Position numbers and translations under genes: made by a program
Part shown: positions 36,274-43,471 of the stretch, one piece after another
Layout: every line of letters begins with the position of its first letter
Position numbering within the stretch: the stretch's first letter is position 1
The notes under the pieces: generated by a model
The model's database searches: none
The model's input: only the letters and a program-made list of their open reading frames with translations
Told to the model about the DNA's origin: nothing
Assembly: GCA_050014755.1 (NCBI GenBank)
Contig: JBEKCS010000004.1
Coordinates: forward strand, 1 to 64,000
Direction: 5' to 3'
From: Bog-756 sp050014755
GTDB lineage: Bacteria > Actinomycetota > Acidimicrobiia > Acidimicrobiales > RAAP-2
Length of the DNA: 64,000 bases

Positions 36274-37523
36274 CGCCCACTCTCCAATCGTGCGGCCGAC
36301 CGGTCGAGCCACGCCCGCTCCCAGAAGTTGGACGAGGCGTCGAAGAGGGCCCGGGTGGCGGCCAGGGCGACCGACCGGGCATCGTCGTCGGCCGGATCGG
36401 CGGCCAGGACGATATCGGTGAGGTGCAGGGCGGCCACCGGCTCGCCGGCGTCGAGCCGGACCCGGGCGGCCGCGGCCAGCGCATCGGCTCCGGCCGCTGC
36501 CACCAGGTCGGTCGCGACCGCCGATGCCGGGACCTCGTAGAGCTCGGTGGTGGAGCGGTGGTGGAACCAGCCCGCATAGGTCTCCCAGATGGCCCGGACG
36601 TTCCACGGGGTCTTCCCGTAACCCTCGCCGAGGTCGAATCCGTCGGGCAGGCGGATCCTTCCCATGAGGGTGTGCACATCGGTCCCGTCGTTCATCCCGT
36701 CGACGGTCCGATCGTGGACCCACTGGGTGGCGTCCCGCATGGCGGCGATCTCGACGGCGATGCGGTCGGCACCTTCGACGGGGTCGAAGTGACCGGTGAT
36801 CAGCCGCTCGATGTCCAGGCCGAGCACACGGTCGAGCGACGCGACGTAGGCAAGGGCGTCGCGGTAGCGGTCCCCGCGCATGGTGACGAGGTTGGGTACG
36901 TGGCCGAACAGCGGGCCGAACACGTTTCCGGTGAGGGCGGTCCTCGAGTCCGGGAGCCAGATCACCATCGAGTCGGTGGTCTCGCCGCCCGGTACCGACA
37001 ACAGGACGAGGTCGCGCCCCCCGATGGTGAGTTCGAGCCGGTCCTCGAACGTGATGGTGGGCTCGGGCCGGGACTGGACGGTGCCCCGGATGCCGAGGGA
37101 CTCCACGTGGGCCAACGCGGCCATGACCCTGTCCATCCATGCGAAAGCGGAATTGCGCACCCGGAACGATTCGAGGCGCTCGTTGTCGGCGCGCCACGTG
37201 GCGAAATCGGCCTGGGCCACCACGTCGGTGCCCTCGTCGCGGAGACAGTCGACCCCTCCGACGTGGTCGTAGTGGCCCTGGGTCAGGAGCAGGGCCCGAC
37301 TGGGGCCCGGACGGACGGCATCGTACGCGAGCCGGTGCAACGGCCCTTCGAAGCCCATGCCGGCGTTGACGACCACTCTGCCGTCGTCGGTCTCGAGGAG
37401 GTAGGAGTTGGACAGTCCGGACGACATCCAGATGCCGTCGCCCAGGTCGACAGCGGGTTCGCCGGTCGCCGCCGAGATGGCGTCGGCGCCAGGTCGTTCA
37501 CGGTGGATGCCGGACATCGTCAC
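36270..37523 (-). CDS. Alkylsulfatase-like MBL-fold hydrolase with altered metal site
   Basis: 417 residues. The layout follows SdsA1/BDS1-type alkylsulfatases: metallo-beta-lactamase domain, then a helical dimer region (GKTPWNVRAIWETYAGWFHH), then an SCP2-like tail (AALHLTDIVLAADP). The metal motif reads TQGHYDH at 81-87, with Gln82 where the family has the first His of HxHxDH. The later acidic ligand pair reads GGET... and LTGNVFG, so one Glu seems replaced by Asn; ITGHFDPVEG keeps the His. A sulfatase with a changed metal site, or another hydrolase, is likely. GTG start overlaps the sulfotransferase stop. Confidence 0.78.
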   Translation of the reverse strand: MTMSGIHRERPGADAISAATGEPAVDLGDGIWMSSGLSNSYLLETDDGRVVVNAGMGFEGPLHRLAYDAVRPGPSRALLLTQGHYDHVGGVDCLRDEGTDVVAQADFATWRADNERLESFRVRNSAFAWMDRVMAALAHVESLGIRGTVQSRPEPTITFEDRLELTIGGRDLVLLSVPGGETTDSMVIWLPDSRTALTGNVFGPLFGHVPNLVTMRGDRYRDALAYVASLDRVLGLDIERLITGHFDPVEGADRIAVEIAAMRDATQWVHDRTVDGMNDGTDVHTLMGRIRLPDGFDLGEGYGKTPWNVRAIWETYAGWFHHRSTTELYEVPASAVATDLVAAAGADALAAAARVRLDAGEPVAALHLTDIVLAADPADDDARSVALAATRALFDASSNFWERAWLDRSAARLESGR

Positions 37524-38788
37524 TCCACCTCCGTGCGGACCTGGGGGAAGGCGTCATAGTAGAACGCGAAGCGGTCGTGGAGCTCGGCCGGGTCGAGACC
37601 GAAGTCGCCACGCAGGTCGTAGACCACCCGGCCGTCCTTCCCTCTCGGGTTGCGCGAAAGGTAGGCGGACAGCTCGGAACGGGCCCGGTCGGTGACCCCG
37701 AGCCCGGCGACGTCGAGGATTGCGGTGGCCGTCGCCAGGTCGTCGGCCATGAACGCACCGAACTCGACGTCGACCCGTTGAGCGGCCGGGATCAAGGGGG
37801 CGTCGCGCACCGCCGCACGCAGCAGCCGCTCGATGCGGTCGACCCAGTACGACGCGAGACCGTCGGCTTCCACGTGCACCCGCCTCGAACGGTCACCGTA
37901 GGCGAGCATGGTGACGGCCGACTGGATCACCGCCACCGGGTCACGCAGGGTGAAGGCGATCGTCGCTTCGGGGAACGTGGCCAGCAACGGGCCGAGGTGC
38001 TCGAGGTGCTGCGGGGTCTTGAGGACCCAGCGGTTCGGACCGCGCAGGTAGCTGAGCACCTGGAGCTGCTTGCGGAGGAACGCGTAGTGGGCATGGTGGT
38101 CCAGGCCGAAGTAGTAGTCGCGCCAGCTCGGGACCCGGGCGTGCCATTCGAGCGTGTAGGAGCACAGATCGAGGTCGATCAGCTCGCAGTCCTCCTCGAT
38201 GGCCGAGGGCGGCCGGTCGTGCATGAGGGCCGTGAGCGGGGCCGCCCTCCGGGTCGCCTCATAGTTGGCGAGGCACCGGAGATAGCGAGGGTCGACGCCG
38301 TCGCGGCCGGGGCCGTCCCCGGTCACCGGGATCGGCTCGACGACCTCCCACCACGGCATGGAGCGGAATCGGCTGTCGGCGGCCAACAGGTTCACCAGGT
38401 GGGTGGTCCCCGACCGTGGCAGCCCGACCACGATGACCGGGGGCTCGAGCACGACGTCCATGGCCTCCGGATGGCGGTCCACGTAGTCCTCGAAGCGCAG
38501 CCGGGCCTCGAGCAACCCGACAAGACGGTCGCGGATGATGTACCGGCCGAGCCCGGACAGCCCCACGTCGGCCTCGGTAGCGGCGACCTGCACGGCGAGT
38601 CGCTCGATCAACGACGCATCGCCCAACTCGGACAATCCGGTGGCGGCGCGGGCTTCTGCGACCAGACCGTCGATGTCGAGATCGACCGACAGGGAGAGGG
38701 CGAAGTCGTAGACCGCCTGTTCGTCGGGGCTGCGCCTCGGATCCCTCAGATCCTCGATGCGCACCTCTCTCATGACGGCGCCGGGCAC
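37520..38788 (-). CDS. Sulfotransferase family protein
   Basis: Transfers sulfate from PAPS to a hydroxyl or amine. 422 residues with the 5'-phosphosulfate loop GLPRSGTTHL near 121-130, the 3'-phosphate region TLRDPVAVIQSAVTM near 267-281, and the helical N-terminal extension typical of actinobacterial members of this group. First gene of the operon; the next gene, an alkylsulfatase-like hydrolase, starts within its stop codon (GTGA). Start may be this GTG or the ATG at 38773; neither has a good ribosome site. A sulfate-adding enzyme coupled to a sulfate-ester-hydrolase relative is a notable combination. Confidence 0.85.
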   Translation of the reverse strand: MPGAVMREVRIEDLRDPRRSPDEQAVYDFALSLSVDLDIDGLVAEARAATGLSELGDASLIERLAVQVAATEADVGLSGLGRYIIRDRLVGLLEARLRFEDYVDRHPEAMDVVLEPPVIVVGLPRSGTTHLVNLLAADSRFRSMPWWEVVEPIPVTGDGPGRDGVDPRYLRCLANYEATRRAAPLTALMHDRPPSAIEEDCELIDLDLCSYTLEWHARVPSWRDYYFGLDHHAHYAFLRKQLQVLSYLRGPNRWVLKTPQHLEHLGPLLATFPEATIAFTLRDPVAVIQSAVTMLAYGDRSRRVHVEADGLASYWVDRIERLLRAAVRDAPLIPAAQRVDVEFGAFMADDLATATAILDVAGLGVTDRARSELSAYLSRNPRGKDGRVVYDLRGDFGLDPAELHDRFAFYYDAFPQVRTEVE

Positions 38789-38871
38789 GACTCCGGACGC
38801 CGCCCGTCGACTGCCGGAGTGGACGTCATATGCGACACGGAACGTAGCACCGCCCGACGATCGCGCCCCGG

Positions 38872-38889
38872 TGTCGCGTCGACGTCACA
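38872..38889. promoter_or_regulatory. Imperfect palindrome upstream of sulfotransferase operon
   Basis: TGTCGCGTCGACGTCACA is a 9+9 inverted repeat with two mismatches, about 85 bases upstream of the operon. Minus-strand TACGTT lies between it and the gene. Could be an operator for a TetR/GntR-type regulator not encoded here. Confidence 0.3.
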
Positions 38890-38983
38890 CGTCACGGGTA
38901 CGACCGCAGAATGGATACGATGTGCTCCACGGAGCGCCGGGAAGCCTGGTCGGCATCGATCAACAACAAGGTTTGGTACAGGG

Positions 38984-39160
38984 ATGCCGAGGGGTGTTGG
39001 TAGTGGTCGTCCGGACACGTCGAGGTCGCCCGCGATCTGGCGGTGCTCCGGTTGCGGCGCACTTGTCCATGTGTCGGATGTCGACAGTCCGCTGGCGTGG
39101 TGCCGGAGATGCTCGCGGATCGTCGTAGCACTGCGCGACGGCGGAGGCGACGAGGGCTGA
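38984..39160 (+). CDS. Possible 58-residue zinc-ribbon protein
   Basis: A short frame from ATG 38984 encodes WRCSGCGALVHVSDV followed 20 residues later by WCRRCSRIVV, two C-x2-C pairs with the spacing of a rubredoxin/zinc-ribbon knuckle. It lies in the 387-base gap between the sulfotransferase and the phosphodiesterase genes, on the opposite strand to both, where no other gene is apparent. Ribosome site is weak (ACAGGG adjacent). The cysteine pattern is the only argument, so existence is uncertain. Confidence 0.4.
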   Translation: MPRGVGSGRPDTSRSPAIWRCSGCGALVHVSDVDSPLAWCRRCSRIVVALRDGGGDEG

Positions 39161-39175
39161 GCGGGTGGCCCCCGG

Positions 39176-40711
39176 CTACGACCCCGCCGCCTGGAGGTAG
39201 AGGAAGCCGTAGCCCTCGTCGCGCACCGCCACGCCCGCTTCGGCCAGGGCGACGTCCCAGTCTCCGGTGACCTCCGGATCGGCGAGCTGCATCCCGTGGT
39301 CGGCGACCAGCACGAATGCGGTCCGGTCGACGACCCCGGCGCGCTCGACCGCGTCGAGCACGCGGCCGATACGGGCGTCGGTGTCCCTGACCGAGGATGC
39401 GGCGATCTCCGAGTAGGGCCCCCCCTCGTGGAAGGCGGCATCGGTCAGGGTGAAGTTCACCCAGCTGAAGGCCGGTACGGACCAGTCCCGATCGCGGTAG
39501 CGACCGCTCCAGATCCCGCAGAACTGGTCGACGGCGGTGTGGTCGACGAGCGAGGACCACCGGTAGTCCTTGCTCGGCCGGACGAAGCGTTCGGTGGCGT
39601 CCGGAAGGTCCCCGGCCGGAGGCGGGCGGTCGATGGGCTCGCCCTTGCGCATGAGGTCGAACACCGAATAGTCGGCCCCGGCGTCACAGGGCTCGTTGAT
39701 GGAGATGGTCGTCGATCCCGGGAGCCCCCGGTGGACCGCGTCATGGATCGTCTCGACGCCGCTGCTCAGCCACGTCATGGCCGTCGTCCACGTCGACGGC
39801 GAGTTGGTGACGACCTGCCCGGCGGTCGCCCGGTCGATCCACGCGTTGTGCAGTACCCCGTGGTGGCCCGGATGGCAGCCGGTCAGGATGGAGGTGTGAT
39901 TGGCCAGGGTCACCGTCGGCAGCGAGGCGATGGCCCCGTGACGGTAGGTGGTGCCCCGATCCATCAGGCGGGCGACGTTGGGTGCGTCGCCCCGACCGGC
40001 CATGTCGTAGAGGACGTTCGGGTTGGTCCCGTCGAGCAGGAAGGCGACGACGTGTCGGGCGCCACCCGGCACGGCCACCACCTCCCCCACGATCCCGCCG
40101 TCCTGGCGGACCAGCCGCGTGGTCGGCGGGGCACCGGGAGGAGCGGGACAGCCGAGGAGCTCGAGGATGGTGGGGGCGACGTCGACCAGACGGCAGGAGG
40201 CGTCGACCATCCCCCGGGCGTCCACACCGGCGCCGGACACGACGAAGGGGGCACGGGCCTGCAGGACGCCGAGGGAACCGTGCTCGCCGAGATGCCCGCC
40301 CTGGTCGCCCCAGTAGTGCGCGCCGCTGTGCAGTACCACGAGGTCGGGGGCCGACGGGTGGTCGAAGAGCTGGGCGATGTGGTCGAAGGCGTGCGGGTAC
40401 GAGTTCGACCGGCGGCCCGGGTGTGGCTCGGCCATCTCGGCCGCCAGGTTCCCCAGGTGTGCCGGGTCCTGCAGGGCGAGGGGGTTCTCCCCGGTCACAC
40501 CGACGATCTCGTAGTGGGGGCCGGCCGGCCCGCCCCGGCCCGGGGCCTCCCGCCGGAACTGCAGGTGACCGTGGGCGCTCGCCACGTCGTAGACGTCCGC
40601 TGCCTGCGACCAGGCGGCCAGGTCGACGATCGGCTCGAGAGCGGACGACAGGAGCACCTCGAGCGCCCGCTCCCGCTCGACGGGACCTGCCGGCGGGAGG
40701 GCCAATGTCAC
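39176..40711 (-). CDS. Type I phosphodiesterase/alkaline-phosphatase-like protein, apparently permuted
   Basis: 511 residues. Residues about 105-195 read like the C-terminal end of an alkaline-phosphatase-superfamily hydrolase (HLGEHGS 141-147, APFVVSGAG, DVAPTILELLG 177-187). The usual N-terminal half follows: FLLDG 224-228 with the metal Asp, the nucleophile Thr in PTVTLANHTSILTG 265-278, Asp/His in TDAAFH about 423-428 and VADHGM 469-474, after which the protein ends. All metal ligands of a nucleotide pyrophosphatase/phosphodiesterase are thus present but in rotated order. GTG start, TAGACT six bases upstream. Monocistronic. Substrate unknown; actinobacterial homologues are annotated as alkaline phosphatase family. 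Confidence 0.85.
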   Translation of the reverse strand: MTLALPPAGPVERERALEVLLSSALEPIVDLAAWSQAADVYDVASAHGHLQFRREAPGRGGPAGPHYEIVGVTGENPLALQDPAHLGNLAAEMAEPHPGRRSNSYPHAFDHIAQLFDHPSAPDLVVLHSGAHYWGDQGGHLGEHGSLGVLQARAPFVVSGAGVDARGMVDASCRLVDVAPTILELLGCPAPPGAPPTTRLVRQDGGIVGEVVAVPGGARHVVAFLLDGTNPNVLYDMAGRGDAPNVARLMDRGTTYRHGAIASLPTVTLANHTSILTGCHPGHHGVLHNAWIDRATAGQVVTNSPSTWTTAMTWLSSGVETIHDAVHRGLPGSTTISINEPCDAGADYSVFDLMRKGEPIDRPPPAGDLPDATERFVRPSKDYRWSSLVDHTAVDQFCGIWSGRYRDRDWSVPAFSWVNFTLTDAAFHEGGPYSEIAASSVRDTDARIGRVLDAVERAGVVDRTAFVLVADHGMQLADPEVTGDWDVALAEAGVAVRDEGYGFLYLQAAGS

Positions 40712-40717
40712 GCCAGG

Positions 40718-40723
40718 AGTCTA
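40718..40723 (-). promoter_or_regulatory. -10 element of phosphodiesterase gene
   Basis: Minus-strand TAGACT, six bases before the GTG at 40711; leaderless spacing. Confidence 0.45.
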
Positions 40724-40834
40724 CGAGCGGCGGCACCCGGTGCGCCGGTGCGCCTCACACCACATGATCTGTCGATGTGATGGAATCACCGGGCACTCCG
40801 GTAGACGACCGGAGGGCGGATCGGAGGCGGAACC

Positions 40835-41212
40835 ATGACCGGTAGGACGGGAGTAGTGAGAAGTTCGTTGACGGTGATCCTGCTCACCATCGTCACCCTG
40901 GGGATCTACGGCCTCTACTGGCAGTACGTCTCCTTCAAGGAGTTGAAGGACTACTCGGGGGAGGGCATCGGCGGCGGTCTCGGACTGGTCCTGGCCATCT
41001 TCATCGGTATCGTCAACATCTTCCTCCTGCCGATGGAGGTGGGGAACATGTACAAGCGCGATGGGCAGACCGAGCCGGTGTCGGCACTGACCGGACTGTG
41101 GATCCTGCTTCCCCTGGCCGGCTGGTTCGTGTGGCTGGTGAAGACCCAGGGCCGGCTCAACGACTACTGGTCATCGCACGAATCCCCTCCGTCGGCTCCC
41201 ACCATCGTGTAG
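40835..41212 (+). CDS. DUF4234 domain-containing membrane protein
   Basis: 125 residues with three likely membrane helices (about 10-28, 45-67, 84-103). The family signature is clear: TLGIYGLYWQY followed by FKELKDYSGEGIGG. Function of DUF4234 is unknown; members are small inner-membrane proteins. ATG start with GGAGG seven bases upstream. Transcribed alone, convergent with the MarR gene. Confidence 0.9.
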   Translation: MTGRTGVVRSSLTVILLTIVTLGIYGLYWQYVSFKELKDYSGEGIGGGLGLVLAIFIGIVNIFLLPMEVGNMYKRDGQTEPVSALTGLWILLPLAGWFVWLVKTQGRLNDYWSSHESPPSAPTIV

Positions 41213-41220
41213 CGGGTCGG

Positions 41221-41691
41221 TCACCCTGGACGAGAGGGGGTGCCGGCCGGACGACGCTCGGCCTGCACCTCCAGGACGGACATCGCCACCCGCATGATGC
41301 TGTCCCGGTCCGACGGAGGTACCCGCGCGACCAACCCCTCCATCTCGGCTGTGACCCTGGTCGCCACCAGCCTGCCGACGGCAACACCCTCGGGAGCGAT
41401 CCTCACCAACGTCACCCGGGCGTCATCGGTCGACGTAACCCGCGATACGAGGTCCCGTCGTTCGGCACGGTCCACCAGACCGGTCACCGACGATCGGTCG
41501 AGTCCGAGGTGCCGTGCGATCGCAGTCATGGGTGGAGTGCGGTCCCGCACGATCCCGAGGAGCCGGAGCTGGGTGACGGACAGGCCGAACGCGGCCGAGG
41601 CATGTGTCAGGACATCGTGGACCGCAAACGCCAGCTCGACCAGGGAGTCCACCATCGGCGAGGCAGGGTCGGCGACCGGTTCAGCGTCCAT
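41221..41691 (-). CDS. MarR-family transcriptional regulator
   Basis: 156 residues. Winged-helix domain with the recognition segment TAIARHLGLDRSSVTGLVDRAERR near 75-98 and wing VSRVTSTDDARVTLVRI, flanked by dimerising helices. ATG start with TACGAT six bases upstream. Divergent from a quinone-oxidoreductase gene; a near-perfect palindrome lies between the two starts and would cover this gene's -35 region. The arrangement is that of an autorepressor that also controls the neighbour and releases DNA on binding a phenolic or quinone-like ligand. Confidence 0.92.
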   Translation of the reverse strand: MDAEPVADPASPMVDSLVELAFAVHDVLTHASAAFGLSVTQLRLLGIVRDRTPPMTAIARHLGLDRSSVTGLVDRAERRDLVSRVTSTDDARVTLVRIAPEGVAVGRLVATRVTAEMEGLVARVPPSDRDSIMRVAMSVLEVQAERRPAGTPSRPG

Positions 41692-41697
41692 GGCGCC

Positions 41698-41703
41698 ATC
41701 GTA
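41698..41703 (-). promoter_or_regulatory. -10 element of MarR gene
   Basis: Minus-strand TACGAT, six bases before the ATG at 41691; leaderless spacing. The palindrome at 41717-41744 would overlap the corresponding -35 position. Confidence 0.5.
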
Positions 41704-41716
41704 GCTGGATTACTTT

Positions 41717-41744
41717 GTGTCACCAAGTATATGATTGGTGGCAC
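41717..41744. promoter_or_regulatory. Palindromic operator between divergent MarR and oxidoreductase genes
   Basis: Half-sites GTGTCACCAA and TTGGTGGCAC are inverted repeats matching at 9 of 10 positions, separated by the 8-base AT-rich spacer GTATATGA. Size and position fit a MarR-dimer site controlling both genes. Confidence 0.75.
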
Positions 41745-41786
41745 GAACTAATCGATCGTTCCACCCGAGTCCCGAGGGTTCCTCCC

Positions 41787-42752
41787 ATGGATGCAGCCGT
41801 TGTCCGCCAGTTCGACCAGCCGCCCCGCTACGAGACGTTCGCCGAGCCCGCCCCGTCCGGCGAACACGACGAGGTCATCGATGTCGTGGCCTGCGGCCTG
41901 CACCCACGCGTCCGTTCACAGGCCAGCGGGTCCCACTACACCTCGACCGACGAGCTCCCGCTCATTCCCGGGATCGACGGCGTCGGTCGCCGGTCCGACG
42001 GTTCGCTCGTCTACTTCGCGCTGGCGGACACCACATTCGGGTCGATGGCCGAGCGCACCGTCATCGACCTCCGTCGCAGCCTCCCGCTTCCCGCCGGCGC
42101 GGACCCGATCCTTCTGGCCGCGGCGATGAACCCGGGGATGGCCTCGTGGGTCGCCCTGCGCCGACGGATCACCTTCACTGCCGGGCAGTCGGTGCTGGTA
42201 CTGGGGGCGACCGGCTCGGCCGGTCAGCTCGCCATCCAGATCGCCAGGCATCTCGGTGCAGGTCCGGTGGTCGCGGCCGGACGGGGCGCCGACAGACTGG
42301 CGGCCCTGTCCGGGCTCGGAGCCGACGACGTCATCGACCTGGCCACCGACCCCGAATCGGTTGCCAACGACATGGCCTCCAAGGCCGCTGAGGTCGACGT
42401 GGTCCTCGACTTCCTGTGGGGCAAGCCGGCCGAGTCGGCGATCATGCCCCTCCTGACCGGACGCCGGGACCGGTCCCGACTGCTCTCCTGGATCCAGATC
42501 GGGGCCGTCGCCGGGGCCAGCATCGATCTTCCTTCCGCACTACTGCGACAGGCCGACATCCACTTCCTCGGGAGCGGGCAGGGTTCGGTGAGCGCTGCCG
42601 GGATCCTTGCCGTACTCCCCGAGCTCGCCGAGGAGATCGGCAAGGGGACCTTTGCCGTCGACGCCGTGGCCCGACCACTCTCCGACGTGGAGACGATCTG
42701 GGCTGCCCCGGTCAGTGGTCCGACAAGACGACTCGTGCTGACGCCCGGGTAG
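41787..42752 (+). CDS. Zinc-free quinone-oxidoreductase-type MDR protein
   Basis: Medium-chain dehydrogenase/reductase of 321 residues. NADPH-binding loop VLVLGATGSAGQLAIQIARHLGA near 131-153; no zinc-binding cysteine/histidine set is present. The closest group is quinone oxidoreductases and enoyl reductases, which reduce quinones or reactive enals. ATG start with GAGGG about eight bases upstream. Divergent from the MarR gene, with which it shares an operator, so probably induced by an electrophile or quinone. Confidence 0.88.
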   Translation: MDAAVVRQFDQPPRYETFAEPAPSGEHDEVIDVVACGLHPRVRSQASGSHYTSTDELPLIPGIDGVGRRSDGSLVYFALADTTFGSMAERTVIDLRRSLPLPAGADPILLAAAMNPGMASWVALRRRITFTAGQSVLVLGATGSAGQLAIQIARHLGAGPVVAAGRGADRLAALSGLGADDVIDLATDPESVANDMASKAAEVDVVLDFLWGKPAESAIMPLLTGRRDRSRLLSWIQIGAVAGASIDLPSALLRQADIHFLGSGQGSVSAAGILAVLPELAEEIGKGTFAVDAVARPLSDVETIWAAPVSGPTRRLVLTPG

Positions 42753-42813
42753 CGACGCCACCCATCCCACGGCGGCCCGACGGGCGCCGTGGTCAGCGTC
42801 GTCGAGCGGCGGA

Positions 42814-43293
42814 CTACGACACTCGTATCAACGCCGGAACTACCAGGATCACCATCCAGGCAAGGAATACCAATGGAGCAACGCAGAGCGCCTGCAGCTG
42901 CCCATAGTTACGGTGCGCCTTTTGCGAAGTGATGTGCGGGTACTTCTCCAACTTTCCCACGTTCACTTTAAACTGTTTGCGGAGTTGATTCAGCCTGCCT
43001 GTCGCCGCGAGAATTCCGGCTTGGGCGAGGATCGCCAGTGCCATCCCCAGTACCGGGAGCACATAGATGGTCACATGAGCTGATCCGGCCAGACCGGTGT
43101 ACGTAGTGATGCCCCGAAATCCCAGCGCGACTTCATAGCCGACGAAGAGGAAGGCCTCAGCTGCGAGAAGCCAATCGATCCGATGGCCGATCAAATTGTC
43201 CTCGTGTTCGATCTGGCCACGGTAGACCGTGTACAGACGATGGGATTGGTTGGTCGGTTCCCTATCGACTTCTTCTTCTTCGATGTCCGCCAT
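42814..43293 (-). CDS. Small membrane protein of unknown function
   Basis: 159 residues. A charged N-terminus (ADIEEEEVDREP) leads to QIEHEDNLIGHRIDWLLAAEAFLFVGYEVAL (first membrane helix), a second helix (ITIYVLPVLGMALAILAQAGI region), a basic loop, and a third helix (ALCVAPLVFLAWMVILVVPAL). I recall HEDNL-x2-HR-x2-WLL...FLF as a recurrent start in accessory-gene membrane proteins, but not a function. ATG at 43293 with AGAGG seven bases upstream. GC content is lower than the core genes. Downstream of the DUF6345-like gene on the same strand, 174 bases away. Confidence 0.7.
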   Translation of the reverse strand: MADIEEEEVDREPTNQSHRLYTVYRGQIEHEDNLIGHRIDWLLAAEAFLFVGYEVALGFRGITTYTGLAGSAHVTIYVLPVLGMALAILAQAGILAATGRLNQLRKQFKVNVGKLEKYPHITSQKAHRNYGQLQALCVAPLVFLAWMVILVVPALIRVS

Positions 43294-43423
43294 CACGGCA
43301 CCTCTCGATCGGGCGCCAAGCCGGTCGGTGTGCGCCTGGCAGAAGCATGTAGTTCAGGCGATGAGTGGCTTGCCCTACCGGCTGGAGTGCTTTTCCGTGC
43401 GTCGTATGGGATGCACCAGGCCC

Positions 43424-43471
43424 GGCTACGGCTACGGCTACGGCTACGGCTACGGCTACGGCTACGGCTAC
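43424..43471. repeat. Eight perfect copies of a hexanucleotide
   Basis: GGCTAC is repeated eight times without error. On the minus strand the repeat reads GTAGCC and supplies the TAG stop codon of the 672-residue gene, so changes in copy number leave that protein unchanged. A short tandem array this perfect is young or actively maintained. Confidence 0.95.

Noticed and set aside
38911..39003. 30-codon plus-strand frame beginning MDTMCSTERREAW
   Set aside because: Overlaps the zinc-ribbon frame, has no ribosome site and no recognisable feature.
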